NCBI GenBank assembly: GCA_964623885.1
Contig: CAZUVM010000074.1
Coordinates: 1-18,513 of the forward strand
Source: CAZUVM01 sp964623885
GTDB lineage: Bacteria > Verrucomicrobiota > Verrucomicrobiia > Limisphaerales > UBA8199
Reading direction: 5' to 3'
Length of the DNA: 18,513 nt
Shown: piece by piece, positions 11,537 to 18,513 of the stretch
Position numbering within the stretch: the first letter of the stretch is position 1
How the letters are laid out: every line of letters begins with the position of its first letter
The notes under the pieces: generated by a model
Database searches by the model: none
Told to the model about the DNA's origin: nothing
Seen by the model: the letters and a program-made list of their open reading frames with translations, nothing else
Program-made: the position numbers and the translations under genes

Positions 11537-13759
11537 ATGAAAATCCCGAAACTCCTCGCCTCGTCGCATTGCCTGAATTCATTCCAATTCTTGCTGACGG
11601 CTTTGGTATCAGCCGGATCGTTACAAATCGCGAACGCTGAAGTTCGGTTGCCGAAGGTGTTTGGCAGCCACATGGTGATCCAACGGGAAGAGCCGGTAAC
11701 GGTTTGGGGCTGGGCAAATCCTGGGGAGAAGGTCGTCGTGCAATTTGGGGACCAGCGCCAGGAAGGTACAGCGAACGAAAAGGGAGAATGGAGGATCGTT
11801 TTGCCGGCCAGACAAGCAGGAGGGCCATTCACTATGACGGTGACGGGCGCGAGCCGAGTGGAGTTCGAGGATGTAATGGTCGGCGAGGTTTGGCTTTGCT
11901 CGGGGCAATCGAACATGGAAATGGGGATCGGCGCGGTTCAAGATGGCAAGGCGGAAATTGCGGCCGCGGATTATCCAGGCATCCGGCTATTGAAGGTGCC
12001 GAAGCGCTTTAGTCCGACTCCCGATGTCGACCAGGAAGCCACCTGGAAAGTGTGTTCACCAAAGACAGTGGCAGAAGACGGCTGGAGCGGCTTTTCGGCA
12101 GCCGGCTATTTTTTTGGGCGCCAGTTGCACAAGGAACTGGGTGTGGCAATAGGGCTGATAGATGCGACCTGGGGCGGCACGCGAATTGAGCCATGGACCC
12201 CGCCCCAAGGATTCGCCGCCGTGCCGGCCCTGGCGCATGATTACGAATTGGTGCAGTTGGGCGATCCGCGTAGCGCGGCTCACCAAAAGCGGCTGGAGCA
12301 GACCCTGGACGAAACTGAGCGCTGGCTGAAGGTGGCGCGCGAGGCTTTGACCGCGCAGTCGCTGGTGCCACCGATGCCGACGTACCCAGCGGACCTCTTG
12401 CCGCCCCACGATGTCCAACAGGCAACTGCGCTTTACAACGGCATGATTCGGCCGGTGCAACCATTCGCAATACGCGGTGCCGTTTGGTATCAGGGCGAAT
12501 CGAACAGCGGGGAAGGCAAATTGTACACCGAGAAAATGAAAGCGCTCGTGGGTGGGTGGCGGCAGGTATGGGGAAACGCTGACCTGGCCTTCTATTTTGT
12601 TCAGATCGCGCCATATAATTATGGCGGTAACGCGCAGCGGATCGGCGAATTCTGGGAGGCACAGGCTCTGGCCGCGGAAGAAATTCCAAATAGCGGCATG
12701 GTGGTGATCAATGACATCGGGAATCTGAAAGACATCCATCCTACGAACAAGCAGGAGGTGGGGCGCCGGCTTGCGTTGTGGGCACTGGCTAAGACGTACG
12801 GCAAAAAGGGAGTTGAGTATTGCGGTCCCACATTCAAATCGATGGCCATTGAGGGAGACAAGTTGAGGGTGAATTTCGAGCATGCGGCTGGTCTGGCTAG
12901 CCGCGACGGGAAACCGTTGAGCTGGTTTGAAATGATCGACGCCGAGGAAGGCGGCTGGACACAGGCGGACGCAGCAATTGACGGACAAAGCGTTGTCTTG
13001 TCGGCGCAGGGAGTGAAGCGTCCGGTTGCGATGAGATTTGCCTGGAGCATGCTGGCGGAACCGAACCTGATGAATGCGGCCGGATTGCCCGCGGGCGCTT
13101 TCCGCTCCGGCACAGTTCCGAAGCGCGACCTGCTGGTAGTGAACGTGCCAGAGGCAAAACATTATCAACTGGTTTACGATCTGGACCTGAACAAACTTGG
13201 GCCGGAGCTTAATTACCAGGCGAACAATTCCGTGAGGCTGGAGAAGCCATTCGACCGGGTGGCGTATTTTCTGGAGCTGACGGGCGCCGACGGGAACACG
13301 GAATACATTTACGTTTCGATGGACGCGTTTACGGACAAGCTGGAGAAGATCGGCGTGCCGACTTTAAAATCGGGAGCGCGTTTTCAGCAGAACGTAGGGA
13401 ACTTGAACGTTTACTCAAATGTGAAAGGCATCGTGAGTGGGGCGGGATTAAAAGGCGGCAACATCGAGTTCTGGCCGAACAATTATGGGCCGGGCAATTC
13501 AGCGGGCGTGCCCAATGCGTCGAGCCAGGTTTGGGATTTCGGCGATGAGATATCCGATCCGGCCGATGGCTACGGATCCATGCAAGTTCACAATCATGAC
13601 GCGAAACAGACGTTGTTCGCGTTAAACCATTGGCGCGAGGGCAACCGCGCTGACGTGGGCATCGGCAATCAACCAACAGGAAATCCGGACTGGACGTTCG
13701 CAGGGAATGCCGGGTCGTTTGAGGCGAAGCGGCTGCGGGTGCTGGTTCGGTGCAAATAG
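11537..13759 (+). CDS. Sialate O-acetylesterase-like SGNH hydrolase with extra C-terminal domain
   Basis: 740 residues; predicted exported esterase removing O-acetyl groups from sialic acids or other acetylated glycans. Residues 1-34 form a signal peptide ending near ANA. A beta-sandwich (about 35-115) precedes the SGNH domain: GQSNME (123-128) with nucleophile Ser125, WYQGESN (317-323), and the catalytic Asp-x-x-His segment KDIHPTN with Asp399 and His401. The family is usually 480-650 residues. Here about 200 further residues (roughly 535-740, from VVNVPEAKHYQLVYDLDLN onward) form an extra, probably beta-rich domain with GNIEFWPNNYGPGN and LNHWREGNRADVGIGNQ segments, perhaps carbohydrate-binding. 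It is divergent from the oxidoreductase, and both suit periplasmic glycan processing. The start has only a weak AAAAGAAG upstream. Confidence 0.88.
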   Translation: MKIPKLLASSHCLNSFQFLLTALVSAGSLQIANAEVRLPKVFGSHMVIQREEPVTVWGWANPGEKVVVQFGDQRQEGTANEKGEWRIVLPARQAGGPFTMTVTGASRVEFEDVMVGEVWLCSGQSNMEMGIGAVQDGKAEIAAADYPGIRLLKVPKRFSPTPDVDQEATWKVCSPKTVAEDGWSGFSAAGYFFGRQLHKELGVAIGLIDATWGGTRIEPWTPPQGFAAVPALAHDYELVQLGDPRSAAHQKRLEQTLDETERWLKVAREALTAQSLVPPMPTYPADLLPPHDVQQATALYNGMIRPVQPFAIRGAVWYQGESNSGEGKLYTEKMKALVGGWRQVWGNADLAFYFVQIAPYNYGGNAQRIGEFWEAQALAAEEIPNSGMVVINDIGNLKDIHPTNKQEVGRRLALWALAKTYGKKGVEYCGPTFKSMAIEGDKLRVNFEHAAGLASRDGKPLSWFEMIDAEEGGWTQADAAIDGQSVVLSAQGVKRPVAMRFAWSMLAEPNLMNAAGLPAGAFRSGTVPKRDLLVVNVPEAKHYQLVYDLDLNKLGPELNYQANNSVRLEKPFDRVAYFLELTGADGNTEYIYVSMDAFTDKLEKIGVPTLKSGARFQQNVGNLNVYSNVKGIVSGAGLKGGNIEFWPNNYGPGNSAGVPNASSQVWDFGDEISDPADGYGSMQVHNHDAKQTLFALNHWREGNRADVGIGNQPTGNPDWTFAGNAGSFEAKRLRVLVRCK

Positions 13760-13768
13760 AACGACGGT

Positions 13769-14020
13769 TCCTTTTGGCACCGCCTTAACGTCGATGAACA
13801 GGTGCGGTGAACCCGGCGCAATGAAGTTTGTATAATCGAACATTCCATCGCTGTTGAATGCGTTGGTTTCAATCGGAGTCCAGTTGCTCAACGGCTGCGC
13901 GATATTCGTTGAGGTGAGCACCAGGTAACGAGAGTTGGTGTTCGGATCGTTATTGTTGATACCGTGCACGATCAGATTCGTGCCGGAAAGGAACACCTTG
14001 GTAATGTTGCCAAATGGAGC
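13769..14020 (-). pseudogene. C-terminal fragment of a secreted Verrucomicrobia-type protein
   Basis: The minus-strand frame reads FGNITKVFLSGTNLIVHG..., then SRYLVLTSTNIAQPLSNWTP, then FNSDGMFDYTN and HLFIDVKAVP. From memory this is the C-terminal tail seen on many large secreted or beta-helix proteins of Verrucomicrobia. The fragment has no ATG of its own; its upstream end stops about 7 bases from the -35 box of the PadR promoter. At its other end the frame runs without a stop into the end of the convergent esterase. It is therefore a remnant with both ends lost, not a working gene. An alternative is chance similarity, but the motif-rich stretch of about 80 residues makes that unlikely. Confidence 0.6.
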
Positions 14021-14026
14021 CTCCCC

Positions 14027-14054
14027 TTGACATTCTAGGTAAAAGGTCTATGCT
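14027..14054 (+). promoter_or_regulatory. Promoter of the padR-efflux operon
   Basis: A perfect -35 box TTGACA (14027-14032) is followed after 16 bases by TATGCT (14049-14054), a four-of-six -10 box. Transcription would begin near 14061, giving a leader of about 17 bases before the PadR start codon at 14078. An SD-like AAGGGA lies just before that ATG, one of the few in this window. Confidence 0.75.
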
Positions 14055-14063
14055 CACCTAGAA
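14033..14063. promoter_or_regulatory. Inverted-repeat operator, probably for PadR
   Basis: TTCTAGGT (14033-14040) and ACCTAGAA (14056-14063) are a perfect 8-bp inverted repeat separated by 15 bases. The left arm lies in the promoter spacer next to the -35 box and the right arm covers the start point, so a bound dimer would block RNA polymerase. The adjacent first gene encodes a PadR repressor, and PadR proteins commonly regulate their own operon; that PadR binds here is inference. Confidence 0.65.
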
Positions 14064-14077
14064 CATCTAAGGGACAT

Positions 14078-14410
14078 ATGCCGGTTACTAAAGCTGAATT
14101 GCTCCAGGGCACGTTGGATTTGCTGATCTTGAAAACGCTGGCGGCTGGTGCGATGCATGGCTACGCCATCGCCCAGAGTATCCAGCAACGATCCCGGGAC
14201 GTGCTGGTGGTGGAAGAAGGGTCCTTGTATCCGTGCCTTTATCGGATGGAGGAAAAGGGCTGGATTTCGGCTGAATGGGGGAAATCTGAAAACAATCGGC
14301 GAGCGAAGTATTATACGCTAACGCGCTTCGGCCGGAAGCAACTGGAAGAGGAAACGGCAACATGGGAACGGGTTCACCGGGCCATCAGCCTGGTGTTGGC
14401 ACCTACATGA
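14078..14410 (+). CDS. PadR-family transcriptional repressor
   Basis: 110 residues, a compact winged-helix DNA-binding protein of the short PadR type. The fold is seen as LLQGTLDLLILKTLAAGAMHG (residues 8-28, helix 1), YAIAQSIQQRSRDVLVVEEGSLYPCLYRMEEKGW (29-62, the recognition region with the conserved GSLYPxLxRxExxGW), and the wing SENNRRAKYYTLTRFGRKQL (70-89) with the typical RRxKYYxLTxxGxxxL signature. A short C-terminal helix supports dimerisation. It is the first gene of an operon with an ADOP-type permease 51 bases downstream, the usual arrangement in Acidobacteria and Verrucomicrobia. It probably represses its own promoter until an unknown ligand, perhaps a toxic compound, releases it. 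Confidence 0.93.
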   Translation: MPVTKAELLQGTLDLLILKTLAAGAMHGYAIAQSIQQRSRDVLVVEEGSLYPCLYRMEEKGWISAEWGKSENNRRAKYYTLTRFGRKQLEEETATWERVHRAISLVLAPT

Positions 14411-14461
14411 AGAGAGCGCCCACACAGCGATGACCCGCGCCTGACAGATTTTGTCTAACCC

Positions 14462-17062
14462 ATGAATGTGTTTACTACCCTCTGGCGCCGGCTTCAGGCG
14501 CTGGGCCAATCACGCGATGTGAAACGTGAAATCGATGAGGAGTTGAGTTTTCACCTTGAGCAGCGAACGGCAGAGAACATCGCGGCAGGGATGTCCCCGG
14601 AGGAAGCGGCGCGAGAGGCAAGGAGGCGATTCGGTAATGTGCAGAGCGTCCGGGAGGAAATGCGCGAGTTGAGAGGAGTTGCCTGGCTGGATGTATTGGC
14701 GCAGGACACACGTTTTGGTTTTCGGATTCTCATCAAACAACCGTTTGCGCTGGCGAGCGCCATCGTAGCGCTGGCACTGGGCATCGGCCTGGTAGCGCTG
14801 ATGTTTTGCATGGTCAACGGATTAATGCTGAACAAACTGCCGCTGCCGGAAGGAGAGCGCCTGGCAGCCACGAGTGTACCGGCGTGGGCGTTTGAGTGGA
14901 TTTCAACCAACCAGACATCTTTTGAGGGAATGGTTTCATTTGGCTCGTTTCACGGCCGGTTCAGGGCGCTGGGTGCAACCACGAGCCGCAGTCTTTGCTT
15001 CACCATGGTAAACCTTTTTGAAGTGTTACGGGCCCCAGCGCCTGTGTTAGGCCGCGGGTTCCGGCCAGGCGAAGACAGAGACGGAGCGGAGCCGGTAGCA
15101 CTCATTAGTTTCGATTTATGGCAGGAGGAGTTCCACGGCAGTCCGTCGGCGCTCGGGTCGACGATTTGGATCGAGGGCAAGCCCAAGACTGTGGTTGGCG
15201 TCATGCCGCGGGACTTTCATTTCCCAATCAACGATTACGTGTGGGTTGCGGCCCCGGTAACGCAGAAAATCGCAAACGAAGAACAAGGTTTTGTTTTCGG
15301 GCGCCTTAAGCCTGGTGTCAGTTACTCGAAAGCGGAAGCCGAACTGGAAACGTTCTGGGCGGCGCTGAACCCTCCACCCAAACCGGGCGAGCGCGGATTG
15401 GAGAAGATTCGGGTGGGACCATACATCAAGGGAGTAACAGGTGCATTGACACAGCCGGATTATGCGGGAATCGGCGCGCTGGCGGCGATGCTGGCGACGC
15501 TCTTGGTTTTGTTTCTGGCCTGCACCAACGTGGCCTTGCTCACACTCAGCCGCGGCATCAAGCGCATCCGCGAATTTGCCGTGCGCAGCGCGCTGGGCGC
15601 CACTCGCCGGCGATTGGTTCTGCAAATGCTGGTGGAAAATCTGGCGCTGGCGATCGCCGGAGCCATCTGCGGGACACTGGCGGCGGCATGGATTAAGAAC
15701 CTGCTGATCGCTCAAATGCCGGCTGATACAAGTGTATATCGCGGCTACGCGTCCTGGTGGCGTTTTGACATGGATTGGCGTGTTTTCATGTTCGTCGCGG
15801 GGTTGACGTTCCTGGTGAATCTCGCAGCGGGCTTGTGGCCAGCATTGGAGGTGACAAAAAAAGAGGTGAGCGACATGCTAAAAGAACAGGGATTAGGGTC
15901 GCCCGGTTTCAAGCTCGGAGGGTTGCAAAGGTTCTTGATTGTTTCGCAAGTGGCTGCGTCAGTGATCATCCTGGTCGGCGCCATTGCCCTCCTGGAGCAC
16001 GGCAGGCGGTTGAATGACGCGCATCTGCCTTTTGACGCGCGCACCATGGTGACGGCCAACGTTCAAGTGCCGGACACGGCGGTGACCAATCGTTTCTTCG
16101 AAGAAGTGCTCACTCGCATTGCGGACCTGCCGGGAGTGAAAGCAGTGACTCTCGCGAGCGGCGGGTTCGCTTTTCAACATAACGTGACGCGAATCGAGAT
16201 TGAGGGGCAGAGCTATCCCCGCCCGGAAGATCAGCCGTTGATCGCAAAACGGGTTGTCGCCTTCAATTTTTTCGCGACCGTGAACATTGCTTTCTTGCAA
16301 GGGAGAGGTTTTGTGGAGGACGACCGCGACACCTCACCGGCGGTGGCGGTCATCAACGCAACTTTTGCCCGTCGCTATCTGCCGTCGGGCAACCCTTTGG
16401 GGAAGCGATTCCGAGACTCAATGGATGGTCGCTGGCTGACTGTGGTCGGGTGCGTTTCTGATGCGCTGACCTACGGCAAGGACGGCCGCGAGGCGGTCTT
16501 TTATCTGCCGCTCAGTCAAAACCCCTGCGCGCGAATGACAGCCCTTGTCTTGGGCAACTCGGAGTCCTCTTGGAAGAAAGGACTGCTCGCAGAGATTGCG
16601 CGGACGGAGCCGGACCAGCCGCTTCCCGAAATTGCAAATGTTCAACAGGAGTTGGACGGAGTTGATTCCGGGCAGAGGCACGAAACTCTGCTGCTGGAGA
16701 TATGCGGCGGGGCATCATTGTTTTTGTCGGCGTTGGGAGTGTTTGGCCTGATTAGCTTCTCAGTATCGCAAAGAACGCGGGAAATCGGAATACGGATGGC
16801 GCTGGGGGCGACCCGAGGGCGGGTTGTCTGGACCATGTTAAGGCAATTTGTGATCCAGATTGGAATCGGTCTGGGAATCGGTGCGGTAATGGCGCTTGGG
16901 TTGGTGCGTGTTTTTTCCAGCGTATTGCCGGCGACGGCTACGAAGCCGTCGGTTTTCCTCGAGGTGATGTTGCTGTTAGGCGTTGCCAGCCTGGCGGCGG
17001 TATTGGGACCGGCGAGGCGCGCTAGCCGGATCGATCCGATGGCGGCGCTTCGCTACGAATGA
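14462..17062 (+). CDS. ADOP-type ABC transporter permease (MacB/FtsX-like)
   Basis: 866 residues; inner-membrane permease of a MacB-like exporter. Residues 1-90 form the ADOP-specific N-terminal cytoplasmic helix domain (EIDEELSFHLEQRTAENIAA, GMSPEEAAREARRRFG). Two repeats follow, each with one leading membrane helix, a large periplasmic MacB-type domain and three FtsX helices: helices near 96-118, 338-362, 390-410 and 440-462, then 487-510, 750-769, 796-818 and 830-850. The FtsX signature occurs twice: REFAVRSALGATRRRLVLQM and REIGIRMALGATRGRVVWTM. The end RRASRIDPMAALRYE is the classic FtsX/MacB terminus. ADOPs are often orphans, but here an ATPase and a fusion protein follow. The substrate is unknown. 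The ATG at 14462 has no clear Shine-Dalgarno motif. Confidence 0.92.
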   Translation: MNVFTTLWRRLQALGQSRDVKREIDEELSFHLEQRTAENIAAGMSPEEAAREARRRFGNVQSVREEMRELRGVAWLDVLAQDTRFGFRILIKQPFALASAIVALALGIGLVALMFCMVNGLMLNKLPLPEGERLAATSVPAWAFEWISTNQTSFEGMVSFGSFHGRFRALGATTSRSLCFTMVNLFEVLRAPAPVLGRGFRPGEDRDGAEPVALISFDLWQEEFHGSPSALGSTIWIEGKPKTVVGVMPRDFHFPINDYVWVAAPVTQKIANEEQGFVFGRLKPGVSYSKAEAELETFWAALNPPPKPGERGLEKIRVGPYIKGVTGALTQPDYAGIGALAAMLATLLVLFLACTNVALLTLSRGIKRIREFAVRSALGATRRRLVLQMLVENLALAIAGAICGTLAAAWIKNLLIAQMPADTSVYRGYASWWRFDMDWRVFMFVAGLTFLVNLAAGLWPALEVTKKEVSDMLKEQGLGSPGFKLGGLQRFLIVSQVAASVIILVGAIALLEHGRRLNDAHLPFDARTMVTANVQVPDTAVTNRFFEEVLTRIADLPGVKAVTLASGGFAFQHNVTRIEIEGQSYPRPEDQPLIAKRVVAFNFFATVNIAFLQGRGFVEDDRDTSPAVAVINATFARRYLPSGNPLGKRFRDSMDGRWLTVVGCVSDALTYGKDGREAVFYLPLSQNPCARMTALVLGNSESSWKKGLLAEIARTEPDQPLPEIANVQQELDGVDSGQRHETLLLEICGGASLFLSALGVFGLISFSVSQRTREIGIRMALGATRGRVVWTMLRQFVIQIGIGLGIGAVMALGLVRVFSSVLPATATKPSVFLEVMLLLGVASLAAVLGPARRASRIDPMAALRYE

Positions 17063-17075
17063 AGGCAATAGACGT

Positions 17076-17783
17076 ATGTACACGCAACCTGCTCAACCGC
17101 TGATTCAGCTGATCAGAATACAAAAGGTCTTTCTCACCGACGAGATAGAGACCCATGCTCTTTCGGGCATCGGGCTGGAAATTTGCCATGGTGATTACGT
17201 TTCGATTTCAGGACCGTCGGGTTGCGGCAAATCCACACTGCTGTCGATTCTTGGCCTGCTCGAATCGCCGACCAGCGGCTCTTACCTGCTGCGAGGTGAG
17301 CCGGTTGAAAAACTGGATCACCGACATCGCGCACGGGTCCGAAACCGGGAGATTGGTTTCATATTTCAAAGTTTCAACCTGATTGGCGATTTGACGGTGT
17401 GGGAGAACGTGGAACTCCCACTAACTTATCGCGGGCTTAGCTCAGCGGAACGGCGCGAGCGGGTGGATGAAGCCTTAGCGCAGGTGGGAATGACGGCAAG
17501 AGCGAAGCATTACCCCGCGCAACTCTCGGGCGGCCAACAGCAGCGCGTGGCCGTCGCCCGGGCACTGGGCGGACGGCCCTCGATTCTCCTGGCGGATGAG
17601 CCGACGGGGAATCTCGACTCAAAGAACGGAGACGCGGTGATGGCGTTGTTGAAAGAATTGCACGCTCAGGGAGCGACTATTTGCCTGGTGACTCACGACC
17701 CGCGTTACGCGCGGGATGCGCAGAAGTCGATCCATCTGTTTGATGGACAGATAACGAGCGAAGAATTGGCGGCAACCCATTGA
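17076..17783 (+). CDS. ABC transporter ATP-binding protein (MacB/LolD-like)
   Basis: 235 residues; cytoplasmic ATPase powering the adjacent permease. All motifs are intact: Walker A GPSGCGKST (46-54), Q-loop with Gln98 (FIFQSFNLI), signature LSGGQQQR (150-157), Walker B ILLADEP (170-176) and the switch His207 (THD). The segment LLESPTSGSYLLRGEPVEKL and the overall length match the MacB/LolD/FtsE-type exporters that pair with FtsX-like permeases. The frame is open further upstream into the permease, but the ATG at 17076 gives the expected start (MYTQPAQPLIQLIRIQKVF) and follows the permease stop codon by 13 bases. A weak GAAGGC is the only ribosome-binding candidate. Confidence 0.95.
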   Translation: MYTQPAQPLIQLIRIQKVFLTDEIETHALSGIGLEICHGDYVSISGPSGCGKSTLLSILGLLESPTSGSYLLRGEPVEKLDHRHRARVRNREIGFIFQSFNLIGDLTVWENVELPLTYRGLSSAERRERVDEALAQVGMTARAKHYPAQLSGGQQQRVAVARALGGRPSILLADEPTGNLDSKNGDAVMALLKELHAQGATICLVTHDPRYARDAQKSIHLFDGQITSEELAATH

Positions 17784-17788
17784 ATTCC

Positions 17789-18513
17789 ATGCCGAGGATA
17801 TCCATGGTGGCAAGCGCCGGCGCGGGAATTGACTTGCCGGTTTCTGCGGAAACTCGCCGCCGCCGGAAACGTCGTCGTTGGGCACTTGGTTTTGCGGCCA
17901 TTGTTGTGCTGGCATCCATCACCGTCGGGTTGGCGAGAATTCAACCCGCGGCCCCTGTAGTCGAAAAGTCCTCCATATGGACGGACACCGTGAAACGAGG
18001 CGAGATGCTGCGGCAAGTGCGCGGCAACGGCACGCTGCTACCTGAAGATGTGCGCTGGATTCCAACGATCAACGGGGGGCGGGTGGAGCAAATACTCGTG
18101 CTGCCGGGAGCAGGGGTGAAAACGAACACGGTGCTGGTAAGAATGAGCAACCCCGATGTCGAGCAGGCGGCATTCGACGTGGAGTGGCAGCTCAAAGGGG
18201 CCGAGGCGGAACTCGCGAATCTGTGCGTTACCCTGAAGACCGACAAACTGACGCAAAAGAAGGCGGTAGCGACTGCCCAGGCCGATTACAGCAGCGCGAA
18301 ACTCGATTTCGAGGTGGAAAGCGAACTGGCGAAAAATGGAATCGCGCCCCAGGTCACGTTGACACAGGCGCGCGGCAAGGCGGAAGAACTGGGCAAGCTA
18401 CTTGAGATCGAACAGGAACGCTTGGATACGGCGAATGAATCGGCGAGAGCTCAATTGGATGTTCAACAAGCGAAGGTTTCGCAGCTCCGTGCGCAGCTGG
18501 ATTTGAAGAAGCT
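17789..18513 (+). CDS. HlyD-family membrane fusion protein (N-terminal part)
   Basis: About 241 residues are visible; the gene continues past the right edge. It would link the inner-membrane permease to an outer-membrane channel. The ATG at 17789, five bases after the ATPase stop codon, gives a basic N-terminus (ETRRRRKRRR, 21-30) followed by one membrane helix (about 31-49, WALGFAAIVVLASITVGLA). A lipoyl/beta-barrel start follows, with VKRGEMLRQVRGNGTLLPE and WIPTINGGRVEQILVLPGAG (90-109, the biotinyl-lipoyl-like half). Residues 122-241 are a long Glu/Ala/Lys/Gln-rich coiled coil, the helical hairpin of these adaptors. A second in-frame ATG is at 17804. This completes a PadR, permease, ATPase, adaptor operon typical of tripartite efflux. 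Confidence 0.88.
   Translation, partial: MPRISMVASAGAGIDLPVSAETRRRRKRRRWALGFAAIVVLASITVGLARIQPAAPVVEKSSIWTDTVKRGEMLRQVRGNGTLLPEDVRWIPTINGGRVEQILVLPGAGVKTNTVLVRMSNPDVEQAAFDVEWQLKGAEAELANLCVTLKTDKLTQKKAVATAQADYSSAKLDFEVESELAKNGIAPQVTLTQARGKAEELGKLLEIEQERLDTANESARAQLDVQQAKVSQLRAQLDLKK

Larger units (their letters stand above)
13760..14077. other. Region between esterase and padR (318 bases)
   Basis: It holds the reversed gene fragment (13769-14020) and then the PadR promoter and operator (14027-14063). No intact gene is present. The esterase has no obvious terminator hairpin after its stop codon at 13757-13759. Confidence 0.6.

Noticed and set aside
12056..13168. 370-codon minus-strand frame
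   Set aside because: It is antisense to the catalytic part of the sialate O-acetylesterase and has no domain signature.
15116..15715. 199-codon minus-strand frame
   Set aside because: It lies inside the ADOP permease gene on the opposite strand and has no motif support.
1..18513. CRISPR arrays, tRNA or rRNA genes
   Set aside because: No regularly spaced repeats of CRISPR size and no tRNA or rRNA segment were recognised by eye; the 7- to 9-bp tandem repeats lack spacers.

Overview
The window looks like a chromosomal segment of a moderately GC-rich, Gram-negative member of the Verrucomicrobiota, probably a Pedosphaera/Limisphaerales-type bacterium. This is inferred from the gene mix: a twin-arginine-exported Gfo/Idh/MocA oxidoreductase, a sialate O-acetylesterase, a Trp-rich DUF6600-like secreted protein, a PadR-controlled ADOP-type permease, and a fragment of a secreted-protein C-terminus with the 'LTSTN...PLSNWTP' signature. 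Most genes lack a clear Shine-Dalgarno motif. No rRNA gene is present to confirm the taxon.

Bases 1-5681 (minus strand) hold a ribosomal-protein operon in the usual S10-spc order: rplB, rpsS, rplV, rpsC, rplP, rpmC, rpsQ, rplN, rplX, rplE, rpsN, rpsH and the start of rplF, which runs off the left edge. rplB is the first gene. The usual upstream quartet (rpsJ, rplC, rplD, rplW) is absent, and rplB is instead preceded by a 462-base gene-free leader with a promoter-like pair and two hairpins. Several spacers inside the operon contain short tandem repeats in place of ribosome-binding sites.

Bases 6144-9445 (minus strand) hold four envelope-type or uncharacterised genes: a membrane-anchored HEAT-like repeat protein, a small four-cysteine zinc-ribbon protein, a lipoprotein with two tandem PepSY-like repeats, and a Trp-rich secreted protein with a proline-rich tail. 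A strong terminator-like hairpin lies after the lipoprotein gene. Bases 9446-9861 carry no gene but hold a cluster of GC-rich palindromes followed by a 131-bp element with 22-bp terminal inverted repeats and matching TAA flanks, which looks like a MITE.

Bases 9862-13759 hold a divergent pair: the oxidoreductase (minus) and a 740-residue sialate O-acetylesterase with an extra C-terminal domain (plus), suggesting carbohydrate or glycan processing in the periplasm. The gap between them has another perfect palindrome.

Bases 13769-14020 (minus) carry an orphan gene fragment with no start of its own. Next to it begins a plus-strand operon: a PadR repressor, an 866-residue ADOP/MacB-like permease, an ABC ATPase, and a HlyD-family membrane-fusion protein cut off by the right edge. 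A TTGACA/TATGCT promoter overlapped by a perfect 8-bp inverted repeat suggests that PadR represses its own operon. Together these genes would form a tripartite efflux or export system.

I did not find a clearly undescribed biological system. The items most worth a second look are the MITE-like element, the palindrome cluster, the 7-bp repeats inside the ribosomal operon, the missing front of the S10 operon, and the PadR operator.
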